A stretch of 64,000 nt of DNA from RH2-MAG17b sp050745265 (GCA_050745265.1 JBOGKE010000174.1:1-64000); one strand, 5' to 3'; shown: positions 16,021-25,135, counted from the stretch's first letter. A program made the numbers and translations. Notes: generated by a model from the letters alone, not told the origin.

Positions 16021-16512
16021 ATGCGGAGTGAAGCTTATTTGCCTGAAAAGCTCAAAATCGCGATTGGCTCCGATCACGCGGGATTCGCTCTCAAGCAAAG
16101 CGTCATTCCCTATCTCGAAGGCGAGGGGTACGACGTGGAAGACTGCGGCGTTCATTCCGAGCAGCCGGCAGATTACCCCGATTATGCGGAGAAGGTCGCG
16201 CAGCGCGTGGCCGCAAGGCAGGCAGAAACCGGCGTCTTGATCTGCGGCACTGGGCTTGGCGTGGCGATTGCCGCCAACAAATTCGCGGGGATTCGCGCCG
16301 CCACCTGCAACAACACGCTGCTGGCGCGTTTCGCGCGGGCTCACAACAACGCGAACGTGCTGGCGATGGGCGGGCGGATGGTCGCCCCCGCCGAGGCGCG
16401 CAGAATACTCCACACGTGGTTTTCCACGGCTTTTGCCGGCGGCCGGCACGAAGAGCGGGTGGAAAAAATCGGCGCCATCGAGAAGCGCCAGGGCAAGGAG
16501 ATTTACCGATGA
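16021..16512 (+). CDS. rpiB: Ribose-5-phosphate isomerase B
   Basis: A 163-residue RpiB/LacAB family protein. The signature IGSDHAGFALK is at residues 14-24, and ETGVLICGTGLGVAIAANK contains the catalytic Cys and the phosphate loop; CNNTLLARFARAHNNANVLA and the C-terminal helices complete the fold. It interconverts ribose-5-phosphate and ribulose-5-phosphate in the pentose phosphate pathway. Its TGA overlaps the glyA start as ATGA, so the two are translationally coupled, a pairing that links pentose and one-carbon metabolism. Confidence 0.94.
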   Translation: MRSEAYLPEKLKIAIGSDHAGFALKQSVIPYLEGEGYDVEDCGVHSEQPADYPDYAEKVAQRVAARQAETGVLICGTGLGVAIAANKFAGIRAATCNNTLLARFARAHNNANVLAMGGRMVAPAEARRILHTWFSTAFAGGRHEERVEKIGAIEKRQGKEIYR

Positions 16513-17798
16513 GCTATTCGAACGGCGGGTCGCTGCGGCCGCTGGCCGAGGTTGACCCGGAGATTGCCCGCGCGATCGAGATGGAAGCGCGCCGGCAGGC
16601 GAGCACGCTCGAGCTGATCGCGTCCGAGAATTTCGTGAGCGAGGCGGTGCTCGAAGCTGCGGGTTCGGTGATGACTAATAAGTACGCCGAAGGCCTGCCG
16701 CACAAGCGCTATTACGGCGGCTGCGAGTACGTGGACGTGGCGGAGACGCTTGCCATCGAGCGCGCCAAGGAACTGTTCGGCGCCGAGCACGCGAACGTTC
16801 AGGCGCACTCCGGCAGCCAGGCCAATCAGTCCGTCTACATGACCGTGCTGAAGCCCGGCGAGACGATCCTCGGCATGAACCTCTCGCACGGCGGCCATCT
16901 GACGCACGGCCATCCGCTGAATCTTTCCGGCAAGATGTACCAGATCGTGCCCTACGGCGTTCGCAAGGATACCGAGACGATCGACTACGACGAGGTAGAA
17001 AGGCTTGCGCTCGAACATCGGCCGAAACTCATCCTGGCGGGAGCGAGCGCCTATCCGCGCATCATCGATTTCGAGCGTTTTGCCGCGATTGCCAAGAAGG
17101 CCGAGGCCGTTTTCATGGTGGACATGGCTCACATTGCCGGGATGGTGGCGGCGGGCTTGCACCCGAGCCCCGTTCCACACGCCGATTTCGTGACCACGAC
17201 TACGCACAAAACGCTCCGCGGCCCGCGTGGCGGAATGGTGTTGTCGAAAGCCGCGTACGCCAAAGAACTCGATAAGACGACGTTCCCCGGAATTCAAGGC
17301 GGACCGTTGATGCACATCATCGCGGCGAAAGCCGTCTGCCTGCGCGAGGCGATGCAGCCCGACTTCAAGGAATATCAAAGGCAGCTTCTCTCGAACGCGC
17401 GGGCGCTCGCCGATTCGCTTGCGGCCAGCGGATTTCGCCTGGTTTCTGGCGGTACCGACACGCATCTGATGCTGGTAGACGTTTTCTCACGGCAGGTCAC
17501 CGGCAAGCAGGCGCAGGCGGCGCTCGAGCGCGCAGCGATCACCGTCAACAAGAACGCGATACCCTTTGACGTGAACCCGCCCGCCACCGCCAGCGGGATT
17601 CGCATCGGCACACCGGCGGTGACGACGCGCGGAATGAGAGAGGCTGAGATGAGATCGATCGCGGCTTGGATTGCGGAGGTGTTGAACCATCCCGGCGAAG
17701 AGCCAGTGATTGAGCGGGTCGCTGGCGAGGTGCGCGAACTCACCGGGCGTTTCCCGCTCTACGAGTGGCGCGGGTCTCGAGCGGTGCAAGCGGTGTGA
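16509..17798 (+). CDS. glyA: Serine hydroxymethyltransferase
   Basis: A 429-residue PLP enzyme, the usual SHMT length. It begins with a typical ARAIEMEARRQASTLELIAS segment. The PLP lysine is in TTTTHKTLRGPRGG, and NKYAEGLPHKRYYGGCEYVD and SGIRIGTPAVTTRG are further family blocks. It converts serine and tetrahydrofolate to glycine and methylene-tetrahydrofolate. The ATG at 16509 overlaps the rpiB stop (ATGA), which decides the start over the longer open frame. A 47-bp dispersed repeat at 17824 follows and may help end transcription between this gene and the convergent response-regulator gene. Confidence 0.97.
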   Translation: MSYSNGGSLRPLAEVDPEIARAIEMEARRQASTLELIASENFVSEAVLEAAGSVMTNKYAEGLPHKRYYGGCEYVDVAETLAIERAKELFGAEHANVQAHSGSQANQSVYMTVLKPGETILGMNLSHGGHLTHGHPLNLSGKMYQIVPYGVRKDTETIDYDEVERLALEHRPKLILAGASAYPRIIDFERFAAIAKKAEAVFMVDMAHIAGMVAAGLHPSPVPHADFVTTTTHKTLRGPRGGMVLSKAAYAKELDKTTFPGIQGGPLMHIIAAKAVCLREAMQPDFKEYQRQLLSNARALADSLAASGFRLVSGGTDTHLMLVDVFSRQVTGKQAQAALERAAITVNKNAIPFDVNPPATASGIRIGTPAVTTRGMREAEMRSIAAWIAEVLNHPGEEPVIERVAGEVRELTGRFPLYEWRGSRAVQAV

Positions 17799-17823
17799 GG
17801 ACGTAGCACCAGGCTCTCGGGTC

Positions 17824-17870
17824 GGCACCTGCCGCCCCATTCGCTGCGCTCGGGGCAGGCTCTGAAGGGC
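17824..17870. repeat. 47-bp dispersed repeat, copy 1
   Basis: GGCACCTGCCGCCCCATTCG...GGCAGGCTCTGAAGGGC. A second copy at 40224-40270 differs at only two of 47 positions. The GCCGCCCC/GGGGCAGGC words can pair. It sits between the convergent glyA and response-regulator genes. Confidence 0.85.
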
Positions 17871-17875
17871 TATCC

Positions 17876-18319
17876 CTAAAACGCATACGGGGCCTGATTG
17901 ACGACGAGCCAATAGAGGCCGAGCTCGCGGACGGTTGATTCGAACTGCTCGAAATCTACCGGCTTCTGAATGTAGCTGTTGACACCGAGGCTGTAGCTGC
18001 TGAGAACGTCGCGCTGCTCTTTGGAAGAGGTGAGAACGACCACCGGGAGCAGCTTGGTTCGCTCGTCGGACCTGATCGCGCGAAGCACCTCCAGCCCATC
18101 CACCTTCGGCAGTTTCAAGTCCAGCAGAACCAGCCGCGGGCGGCGTCTTGCGCCGCTCTCACCCGCCTCGCCGGAGAACAGGAACTTCAGCGCTTCCTCG
18201 CCATCGCGGGCGACGTGGATGGTATTCGCCAGCTTGCCCTTCTTAAGGGCGTGAAGGGCAAGCTCCAGATCCGCAGGATTGTCTTCCACCAGGAGTATCT
18301 CAATAGGTTCGCTTTGCAT
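17876..18319 (-). CDS. Single-domain response regulator (Rcp1-like)
   Basis: A 147-residue CheY-like receiver with no output domain. The acidic pocket is LLVEDNPAD, the phospho-acceptor Asp is in VLLDLKLPKVDG, and the conserved Thr/Ser and Lys are in VVVLTSS and SYIQKPVDF. Rcp1-like receivers usually relay phosphate from a partner kinase. The ATG at 18319 has GAGG six bases upstream; a GTG at 18331 is also in frame. The gene overlaps the end of the histidine kinase gene by 20 bases, so the two form a pair. Confidence 0.93.
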   Translation of the reverse strand: MQSEPIEILLVEDNPADLELALHALKKGKLANTIHVARDGEEALKFLFSGEAGESGARRRPRLVLLDLKLPKVDGLEVLRAIRSDERTKLLPVVVLTSSKEQRDVLSSYSLGVNSYIQKPVDFEQFESTVRELGLYWLVVNQAPYAF

Positions 18320-19832
18320 CAGATACCTCACTCGCTGCGGAGTGGCCGCCGGCGTGGTCTTCGGCGCGGTTCGTTCGGAGCGTGAAGAAGAAGGTCGCGC
18401 CTCGTCCGGCTTCGCCTTCGGCCCAGATGCGCCCTCCGTGCTTCTGAATGATGCGCCGGGCGGTGGCGAGCCCGACGCCGGTGCCCTCGAACTCCTCCTG
18501 GCGATGAAGCCTCTGGAAGACGCCGAAGAGTTTGTGCGCGTATTTCGGGTCGAAGCCGGCGCCGTTATCCCGCACGGAAATTACGGACTCTCCTTCCGCC
18601 TTGTGCGAATCCACCTCAATCACCGCGTCCTCGCGGATCCGGGTATACTTGACGGCATTCGAAAGGAGATTCGCGAATACGAGCTTGATGAGGCCGGGAT
18701 CGCACTCGACGACCGGAAGCGCGGCAATGCGCCAGTCGATCCTGCGCCCGGCAAGATCCGGCTTAAGGTCATCCAGCGCGCTGCGAAGCGCCACGCTGAG
18801 GTCGACGGGTCTGAAGGCGGGCTCCAAGCGGCCGATGCGGCCCATATTGATCAAATCGTCGATCAGCTCGCCCATATTCCGGGCGCCGTCCTGGATTAGT
18901 TTCAGATAGCGCTGCGCGGCGGGATCAAGCCGTGGCCCCGCATCGTCGGCCAGAATTTTGGCGAATCCGTTCACTTGCCGTAACGGTGCTCGGAGGTCAT
19001 GTGAGACAGAATAGGAGAAGGCCTCAAGCTCCTTGTTGACCGCCTCGAGCTGGGCGGTTCTTTCTTCTACGCGCCGTTCGAGCTCGTTATGCGCCCGCTG
19101 CAAAGCCGCGTCGCGCTGTTGAATTTCGGCGAGCATGTCGTTGAACGACGACATCAATACGCCCACTTCGTCGCGGCGCTCTCCCGGGGCAATCCGGATC
19201 GAGTAATTCTTCTGGCGAGAGATGATGCGCGCGATTTCAGCCAGCCGAACGACCGGCCGGGCGACCGCGCGCTGGAAAAACGACGACAGCACGAAGGCGG
19301 CGACGAGACAGCCCGCGAGAACCACCACCGTGATCAGGGCGTAATTGGCTTCCAGGCCGCGGATTTCAGCGAGGTCAGAACGGATGATGACGAACCCGAG
19401 CGGCTTACCCTGAAAATCAATGCGTCGCGCGAGCAGCAGGTCCTTGCGGCCGAACCGGTGAGATTCGGCCTCGTCTCGCGTATGCGCGATCGGCATGGCG
19501 GGCATGGCGGGCAGGGCGCGGCGCCCGCGCACGTAATCGGCAAACGGCTTGCCGTCCGGCGTGAAGATTCGCGCGCTCAGGATCTGCGGCGACGCGCTGA
19601 GCGCCGCGAGCGTCGTTTGGGCGGAGCGCCGGTCGTTGAACAGCAGCGCCGACACGCTGTTGAGACCTACAATCTGAGACTGAATGGAAAGCCCCCGAAC
19701 GGCGCTTTGCCGGAGAGCCATCACTAGGTACAGCGCGAACGCCGCCGAGGAGAGCAGTAGCGCCGTGGCAGTGATCAGCATATTCATCCAGGTGAGCTTG
19801 GCCGTGATGGAAGAGTGTCTGCGCTGAAACAT
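18300..19832 (-). CDS. Membrane sensor histidine kinase (CHASE8-HAMP-HisKA-HATPase)
   Basis: A 510-residue kinase. Membrane helix 1 is at about residues 17-38, followed by a periplasmic CHASE8-type region, helix 2 (LITVVVLAGCLVAAFVLSSF), and HAMP plus coiled coil to about 265. The phospho-acceptor H-box FSYSVSHDLRAPLRQV, N-box LVFANLLSNAVKYT and G-box VRDNGAGFDP follow. It probably phosphorylates the response regulator encoded immediately downstream. It is the third gene of an operon with a TonB receptor and a YfiR protein (6 bases downstream of yfiR). YfiR-type proteins are periplasmic and could modulate the sensor domain; this is inference from gene order. Confidence 0.94.
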   Translation of the reverse strand: MFQRRHSSITAKLTWMNMLITATALLLSSAAFALYLVMALRQSAVRGLSIQSQIVGLNSVSALLFNDRRSAQTTLAALSASPQILSARIFTPDGKPFADYVRGRRALPAMPAMPIAHTRDEAESHRFGRKDLLLARRIDFQGKPLGFVIIRSDLAEIRGLEANYALITVVVLAGCLVAAFVLSSFFQRAVARPVVRLAEIARIISRQKNYSIRIAPGERRDEVGVLMSSFNDMLAEIQQRDAALQRAHNELERRVEERTAQLEAVNKELEAFSYSVSHDLRAPLRQVNGFAKILADDAGPRLDPAAQRYLKLIQDGARNMGELIDDLINMGRIGRLEPAFRPVDLSVALRSALDDLKPDLAGRRIDWRIAALPVVECDPGLIKLVFANLLSNAVKYTRIREDAVIEVDSHKAEGESVISVRDNGAGFDPKYAHKLFGVFQRLHRQEEFEGTGVGLATARRIIQKHGGRIWAEGEAGRGATFFFTLRTNRAEDHAGGHSAASEVSDAKRTY

Positions 19833-19838
19833 TGCCGA

Positions 19839-20432
19839 TCAGCTCCGTGCCGGCGCGGCCGGTTCGACGCGGGCCGCGACCTTGAGCAGTTGCGAGCTCA
19901 GCGTCAGGCCCGCGCGTTTCGCCGCCGCCAGGTTGACCTCAAAACGAACCCGGTTATCCTGCAAGACAAAGTCAATCATTCCCCCGCGCTCGACGAACTG
20001 CGGGATATCACTGACGGTGAGAATGCTCTCTTCCCCGAGTTCGGCGAGAACATCTTTCAACGAACCCGCCTCCGACGAGCTGATGAAGAGAATGCGGCAG
20101 CCCGCGGTATCCTTCGCGGTCTCAATCCTCTTGGCGATTACGCGCCGGCGGTCCACGGTCTGGCCGGCCACTGCCTTGTCGAGACTGCGCCCAAACGGGT
20201 CCATTCCGAGCACGCAGATTGAGAAGTTGCCGTTGATCGGCATCCTGCCCGGCCACTGGACGAATTGCGCGAAATTGTAAAGGTAGGCTGCTTTGACGTC
20301 ATACTCGGTCGGCGCCGAAGCCTTAGCAGAGGGTCCGGTGGCACAAGCGGCGGCACCGATCAGCGCGCAAAGGACTGGCAGCGCTCGATGTGGGTCCATC
20401 CGACTTCGCCGTTTGTGGCAACGGGGTTTCAT
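19839..20432 (-). CDS. YfiR family periplasmic protein (DUF4154)
   Basis: A 197-residue exported protein with an N-terminal signal (RALPVLCALIGAAACATG). The YfiR/HmsC domain runs from EYDVKAAYLYNFAQFVQWPG through RILFISSSEA, ESILTVSDIPQFVERGGMIDF and RVRFEVNLAAAKRAGL. In Pseudomonas YfiR holds a membrane diguanylate cyclase inactive. Here the next gene is a histidine kinase, which suggests the same periplasmic control applied to a kinase. The start at ATG 20432 (GGAAGGGG upstream) is 19 bases after the TonB receptor stop. A second ATG at 20399 would remove the basic stretch. Confidence 0.88.
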   Translation of the reverse strand: MKPRCHKRRSRMDPHRALPVLCALIGAAACATGPSAKASAPTEYDVKAAYLYNFAQFVQWPGRMPINGNFSICVLGMDPFGRSLDKAVAGQTVDRRRVIAKRIETAKDTAGCRILFISSSEAGSLKDVLAELGEESILTVSDIPQFVERGGMIDFVLQDNRVRFEVNLAAAKRAGLTLSSQLLKVAARVEPAAPARS

Positions 20433-20451
20433 TCGATCGCGCCCCTTCCCA

Positions 20452-22653
20452 TCACCATTTCCACATGATTTTCGCGTAGGCGCTTCGCCTGATTGCGACA
20501 GGCGGCCCGTCGGTGGGGCTGAACTCTTCGTGCCGCGCTTGCAGGAGGTTCTGCCCCGCGATGGAGAGTTCAAGATGCGGCGTTGCACGCCAACCCAGAT
20601 GCAAGTCCGCGGTGCCGTAAGCCGGAACGAGTAGAGTGGGTGAGATAGCGAGCGCGCTCTCATAGCGGTACGTGGGATCAAGCTCGAAACGCGCGGGCAG
20701 GTTGAACTGAGATTGGAGGACGACCTCGGAGCGCGGGCTCGATCCCTCATCGGAAGCGGCAGCTCCGCTGTCGATGAACCCGGGGCGGGCTCTCAAATCC
20801 ATGCTCAAGTACGAGTAGGAACCCTTCAGGTCCCACCAGCGCCGGGGTCTCCAATCCGGCCCCACTTCAAAGCCGTCCGTGCTGCCCATCACGCCGTTGA
20901 TCCACGGAAATGGGATAAACACACGCAGCGGCTGTGTTTGGATCAGGAATGGGTCGAGCCCGTAGCTCTCGAGGTCGTTGTAGTCGTTATGGAACGCCGC
21001 CAGATCCAGATAAAGCCGCGGCCGGATTAGGCTGCGATAGCCTGTTTCATATCCAATCAATTGCTCCGCGCCGAACTGACCGTTCCCGAAAACTCTCAGA
21101 AAAAGCGGAAAGGTCGGCGTGTTTTCAAGGAAGCCCGTGAGCTGGAGGCCTTCGTCGATATCTGCCGGAGTGCGGACCGCCCGCGTGACTGCAGCCCACA
21201 TCGTCTGCCTAGGCCCTAGCGCCCACAGAAGCCGCGCGCTGGGCTCGATCTCGAAGCCACTGTAGTTGTTATGCTCGATCTTCGATCCCACCGTCAGCCA
21301 GAGCCGGTTGTGAACCAGCGCAATCCGGTCCTGAAGGAATCCGCTATAGAGATCGTCGGTCAATCGATGCGGAAGCAGGTCGATTGTTGGCACGGTTTGA
21401 ATGGTGGTTCGCGGGCTTATATCAAGCCCAAGTCCCCAGAGGAAATCCTGGCCGTGCGGCAGCAAAAGGTGATGCACAAAGTCCGCGTCAAACGTATCGC
21501 GAACCTCGCCCAGCGCTGGTGCGAGCAGGGTAGTCCGGTCGAAGTAGGCCCGGATCTGCACGTCCGACCCGTTTTGAAACGCGCGCGTCCAGTGCGCTTG
21601 CAGGTCTCCGCCGGAGAGATATTCCGGCCCGTCCAGCATGTTCTGCGCGGGAGGTGAATAGGTAGCGTACTCCGTTCTCGTTCCGTCGTTCCCCCGGTAG
21701 ATTTCGCCCTGGAGGGTCAACGAACCTCTGCTTTGCGGGTTCCAGTCCGCCCGGAACCCCGCCTGGCCCGCGTCCCAGAAGTCGTAAGGATCGTGGTCAA
21801 GATGCGATTCGGAACCGCGGTCGAACCCCATGCCGTACACCCGGTAATCGAAATTCTTGCCGGCGCTCCCGCCGTAACGATACTCTCCCCCGAACCGATC
21901 GATGTTGCCGGCGCCGGCGGTGACCACGGTTCCGGGCGTGTCTTTGGCGCTTTTTGTGATGACGTTGATGACGCCGTTGACCGCGTTCGAGCCCCAAATT
22001 GTGCCGCCCGGACCTCGAATGACTTCGATCCGCTCAATGTCATCGAGCGGCACCATCTGCCCTTCCCAATAAACGCCGCCCTGCAGCGGGGAGTAGACGT
22101 TCCTCCCGTCGATCAGTACGAGCATGTATCTCGAAAACTGACTGTTGAATCCACGAATTGCTACAGCCCAATGGCCCGAATCCATCTGCGCGACTTCCAC
22201 GCCGGGCACAAGCCGCAGCACGTCCGGAATTGTCGTCGCGCCCGAACGCCTGATGTCGTCCTGCGTGAGGACGTAAATGGCCGCGGGTGTCGCCCAGACC
22301 TCCTCCGGCTCTTTCGAAACCGTCGTCACCTTGATGTTTCCGAGATCGGCGAGGCTCAAAGCGGTGAGGCGCTTCTTCGGCTTCTTTGCCACTCGCGGCG
22401 ATTTCTGCTGGTGAGCCGCTACTGCGCGAGTGACTGCCTTCCACGCTCTGGAGATGGGCGGTGCGGAATCCGCCCCCGCGCGCGGAGCGAGGCTGATTAC
22501 CGCGACCAACAATCCAGCGGCGGCCAGCACACTTCTACGGCAGGACGAACGGGCTTCGCCGGAAACGGTGGCGCCGTCCGGCCTTTCCACCCGCCGTTGC
22601 TTTAGCCTTGGCGCCCTCTTGACCCGCAAACGAACGATTGCGCTCGTGGACAC
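20452..22653 (-). CDS. TonB-dependent outer-membrane receptor
   Basis: A 733-residue receptor. A basic N-terminus and membrane segment (SVLAAAGLLVAVISLAP) are followed by a TonB-box-like region and the plug domain (YVLTQDDIRRSGATTIPDVL, IRGPGGTIWGSNAVNGVINV). The rest is a beta-barrel ending with an aromatic C-terminus (KIMWKW). I chose GTG 22653, which has GGGGGA immediately upstream; a TTG at 22692 is also in frame. It heads the operon with yfiR, the histidine kinase and the response regulator, a combination that suggests nutrient or signal sensing at the envelope. The ligand is unknown. I saw no cobalamin or c-di-GMP riboswitch in the leader. Confidence 0.92.
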   Translation of the reverse strand: MSTSAIVRLRVKRAPRLKQRRVERPDGATVSGEARSSCRRSVLAAAGLLVAVISLAPRAGADSAPPISRAWKAVTRAVAAHQQKSPRVAKKPKKRLTALSLADLGNIKVTTVSKEPEEVWATPAAIYVLTQDDIRRSGATTIPDVLRLVPGVEVAQMDSGHWAVAIRGFNSQFSRYMLVLIDGRNVYSPLQGGVYWEGQMVPLDDIERIEVIRGPGGTIWGSNAVNGVINVITKSAKDTPGTVVTAGAGNIDRFGGEYRYGGSAGKNFDYRVYGMGFDRGSESHLDHDPYDFWDAGQAGFRADWNPQSRGSLTLQGEIYRGNDGTRTEYATYSPPAQNMLDGPEYLSGGDLQAHWTRAFQNGSDVQIRAYFDRTTLLAPALGEVRDTFDADFVHHLLLPHGQDFLWGLGLDISPRTTIQTVPTIDLLPHRLTDDLYSGFLQDRIALVHNRLWLTVGSKIEHNNYSGFEIEPSARLLWALGPRQTMWAAVTRAVRTPADIDEGLQLTGFLENTPTFPLFLRVFGNGQFGAEQLIGYETGYRSLIRPRLYLDLAAFHNDYNDLESYGLDPFLIQTQPLRVFIPFPWINGVMGSTDGFEVGPDWRPRRWWDLKGSYSYLSMDLRARPGFIDSGAAASDEGSSPRSEVVLQSQFNLPARFELDPTYRYESALAISPTLLVPAYGTADLHLGWRATPHLELSIAGQNLLQARHEEFSPTDGPPVAIRRSAYAKIMWKW

Positions 22654-22937
22654 TTTTCCCCCAAAAAAGGTGAGACATCGCCCCGGCTCCAAAAAGATTA
22701 CGCGGGGTGGCTGGGACTAACGGTCGAGAGCTTGAGGGTTAGCGGCTAATGCTTCGAGACCGAAGGGGCCGAAGTGAGGGAGCTTCGCGTCGCGGTGTTG
22801 TATCTCCTGCACGCCCGAAGAGGGCGGACGGCAGGCCATGCCGGAGCAATCGACAATCACGCCGGCCAAACCATCTACTCTTACCACGATATTACTACTT
22901 TGTCAATAGCTATTTGGGGCGCCTGTTATTAGCACAC

Positions 22938-23210
22938 GATGTGTCCCGGTTCAATGAGCAAGTGAAATGTCCGCTTTTAAGGCGGGGCATGGTAGAGCTT
23001 CATGTCGGAGGCGACATGAGCTACTACGATGGAGCCGCCCAGGAGCGGGCGATGTCGCAAAATTGACGCGGCTTGAGCGCGGCCCAACGGGTCACGCCCG
23101 GGCGACGCTCGGCGCTAACCGCAGTCGCCGTATTGGGCTCCTCCGGCCGGTCAGCGCCGAAGGAGAGGCGAAACCGGACATTTCCCTTGCTACAAAGACC
23201 GGACATTTCA
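22938..23210. mobile_element. Relic of an insertion sequence (ends only, MITE-like)
   Basis: The left end (22938-22982) and the reverse complement of the right end (23170-23210) align along their length. Both have a tandem sub-repeat: a GTCC-GGTT word, then GAGCAAG (left) or GTAGCAAG (right), then GAAATGTCCG. Between them an open stretch begins MSYYDGAAQERAMSQ and soon hits a stop. Such GAAATGTCCGG ends with a short transposase-like start are typical of integrase-type IS elements whose interior has been deleted. It lies in the 797-base gap between the TonB receptor and threonine ammonia-lyase genes; the rest of that gap (22654-22937) shows no gene. Confidence 0.65.
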
Positions 23211-23321
23211 ACTTGGCTACGAACAACTATAATGAACCTGCGATTATAAATTTGGTTCGAGTGGTGCCTCGATCGGCTCAAGCTCCCGCGTAACGCCGCG
23301 CTACAGATCTGCGGGACAACT

Positions 23322-23410
23322 GCGGCTGTAGCGGCGATCGGAGCCTGCCCTGACGCAGAAAGGGATCGCCGGGGACGATTTTTCAATAGCTTCGGCGATC
23401 GCAGATCGCC
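23322..23410. repeat. Dispersed repeat (GCGGCTGTAGCGGCGATCG type), intergenic copy
   Basis: This is the intergenic counterpart of the block embedded in the FG-GAP/redoxin gene at 6570-6660. It ends with GGCGATCGCAGATCGCCGC, itself a strong dyad. It lies 41 bases upstream of the threonine ammonia-lyase start. Confidence 0.8.
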
Positions 23411-23450
23411 GCAACAGCGCAAAGCCCGGCGCTGCAACCTACGAACACGT

Positions 23451-24677
23451 ATGGCAACATCCAAGCCGTGCATCAGCCTTCCCGAGATCGAGCGAGCCCG
23501 CGAAAACCTCGCCGGGTCCATATTTCTCTCGCCCTGTGCGCATTCAAAGGCGCTCTCGCAGCTTACTGGACAGGAGGTTTACCTCAAGCTCGAAAACCTC
23601 CAGATGACGGGCGCCTTCAAGGAGCGCGGCGCGCTGAATAAGCTTCTGTCGCTCAAACCGGAGCAGGCGAAGGGGGGCGTAATCACAGCGAGCGCGGGCA
23701 ATCATGCGCAAGGAGTTGCCTATCACGCCGCGCGGCGCGGGATCACGGCCCGCATTGTGATGCCGCTCGCGACGCCTCTGGTGAAAGTGATGGCGACGCG
23801 GGCGTTTGGCGGCGAGGTGCTGCTCCACGGGAACAATTACGACGAGGCGTGCGCGGAAGCCCTGCGTCTGAAGGAAGAAGGCGGATATACGTTCATCCAT
23901 CCCTTCGATGACGCGGCCGTGATTGCTGGACAAGGCACCATTGGGCTCGAGCTGCTCGACCAGGCGCCGGACCTCGAGGCGGTGGTGGCGCCGATCGGCG
24001 GCGGAGGCCTGATCGGCGGCGTCGCGTGCGCGGTGAAGGAAAAGAACCCCCGCGTGCGCGTGATCGGCGTGCAGACCGCCCGGCTACCCTCGATGGTTGC
24101 CGCACTCGAAAACCATCATCCGGTGACCATCGAGCCGGCGATCACCGTTGCCGATGGGATCGCCGTGCGGCGCGCGGGCGACCTGACGCTGCCGCTGGTT
24201 GAGCGCTACGTGGATGACGTTGTCACGGTGGAAGAGGACGAAATCGCCGGCGCGATTCTGGTGCTGCTCGAGCGCGAGAAAACCCTCGCTGAGGGCGCCG
24301 GGGCTGCCGCGCTGGCGGCGCTTCTCGCAAGAAAAATCCCGCTCGAAAGCGCGCGTACGGCGGTCCTGGTGTGCGGCGGGAACATCGACGTCACCCTGCT
24401 CGCGCGCATCATTGAACGCGGCTTGGTGAAAGACGGCAGGATGGTGCGCCTGCGCATCCACCTCCTCGACCGCCCCGGGGCGCTGCACGAGCTGACGCGC
24501 ATCATCGCCGAGCACGGCGCGAACATCGTCGAGCTCCTGTTCGACCGCGCCTATTACGGCGTCAACCTCAATGAGACCGTCATCGACGTCACGTTTGAGA
24601 CGCGCGATCCGGGCCAGATTAACGAGCTTCTCGCGGCCCTGACAGTGCACGGCTACAAACACGAGATGGTGCGCTGA
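23451..24677 (+). CDS. ilvA: Threonine ammonia-lyase with C-terminal ACT domain
   Basis: A 408-residue fold-type II PLP enzyme. The PLP lysine is K57 in GAFKERGALNK, the substrate loop is ASAGNHAQGVAYHA, and the phosphate-binding glycine loop is PIGGGGLIGGVA. A C-terminal ACT-like domain (about 330-408, RLRIHLLDRPGALHELTRII) suggests allosteric control by an amino acid. The length and single ACT fit the short IlvA/TdcB-type enzymes that turn threonine into 2-oxobutyrate for isoleucine synthesis. ATG 23451 is the start. No other ilv gene is adjacent. Confidence 0.93.
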   Translation: MATSKPCISLPEIERARENLAGSIFLSPCAHSKALSQLTGQEVYLKLENLQMTGAFKERGALNKLLSLKPEQAKGGVITASAGNHAQGVAYHAARRGITARIVMPLATPLVKVMATRAFGGEVLLHGNNYDEACAEALRLKEEGGYTFIHPFDDAAVIAGQGTIGLELLDQAPDLEAVVAPIGGGGLIGGVACAVKEKNPRVRVIGVQTARLPSMVAALENHHPVTIEPAITVADGIAVRRAGDLTLPLVERYVDDVVTVEEDEIAGAILVLLEREKTLAEGAGAAALAALLARKIPLESARTAVLVCGGNIDVTLLARIIERGLVKDGRMVRLRIHLLDRPGALHELTRIIAEHGANIVELLFDRAYYGVNLNETVIDVTFETRDPGQINELLAALTVHGYKHEMVR

Positions 24678-24868
24678 GAAACCGAGAAGAAGGCAAGCCG
24701 AAGACTCGACAAGCCGGCTACGCGCGCCGGCGAGGATTTCGGATCGACGACTGTCAAACGGGGGAAAGTACGATCGGGTTCCATCGCGATGTCGATTCTG
24801 TGTTTCACCTACTCCGGTGGCTTGCTTCAATCATTCGCTGGTTCGGCGCGCGCTGCAGCCCGCTCTCA

Positions 24869-25135
24869 TCACTCCTCGTCATCGTCATCGTCATCCGGCA
24901 GCGAGTCGAGGTATTGGTCGATGATTTCGCCGGCAGACTTTGCCTTGATCTCAACCCAGTTAACAGCGACGCTCAGCTCACAGAGAAGAGACTCATGTTC
25001 CTCCGTTCCCGGCGTTGCTTTTAGCACCTGATCCAGGATTGCTTGAAGCGTACCCCCGCCGTTATCGCCAAGAATTTCCAGCGCTGCCTGGTGAACTGTA
25101 TTTGCGGAGACACGGCTATGCTTTACCCGCGGCAT
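24869..25135 (-). CDS. Small acidic protein, second gene of an overlapping pair
   Basis: An 88-residue protein beginning MPRVKHSRVSANTVHQAALE and ending in an acidic tail (SLPDDDDDDEE). I recognise no domain. The short basic head followed by a helical body (AALEILGDNGGGTLQAILDQ) and a very acidic end resembles small nucleic-acid-mimic or antitoxin proteins in charge pattern only. The start ATG 25135 has AAGGAGAA directly upstream. It overlaps the preceding gene by 20 bases, so the two are co-translated. The frame is open above 25135, but that part lies inside the upstream gene. Confidence 0.6.
   Translation of the reverse strand: MPRVKHSRVSANTVHQAALEILGDNGGGTLQAILDQVLKATPGTEEHESLLCELSVAVNWVEIKAKSAGEIIDQYLDSLPDDDDDDEE

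Noticed and set aside
22700..22940. Possible c-di-GMP (GEMM) or cobalamin riboswitch before the TonB receptor, given the YfiR context
   Set aside because: I looked for the conserved cores on the minus strand and did not find them; the stretch only has short palindromes.
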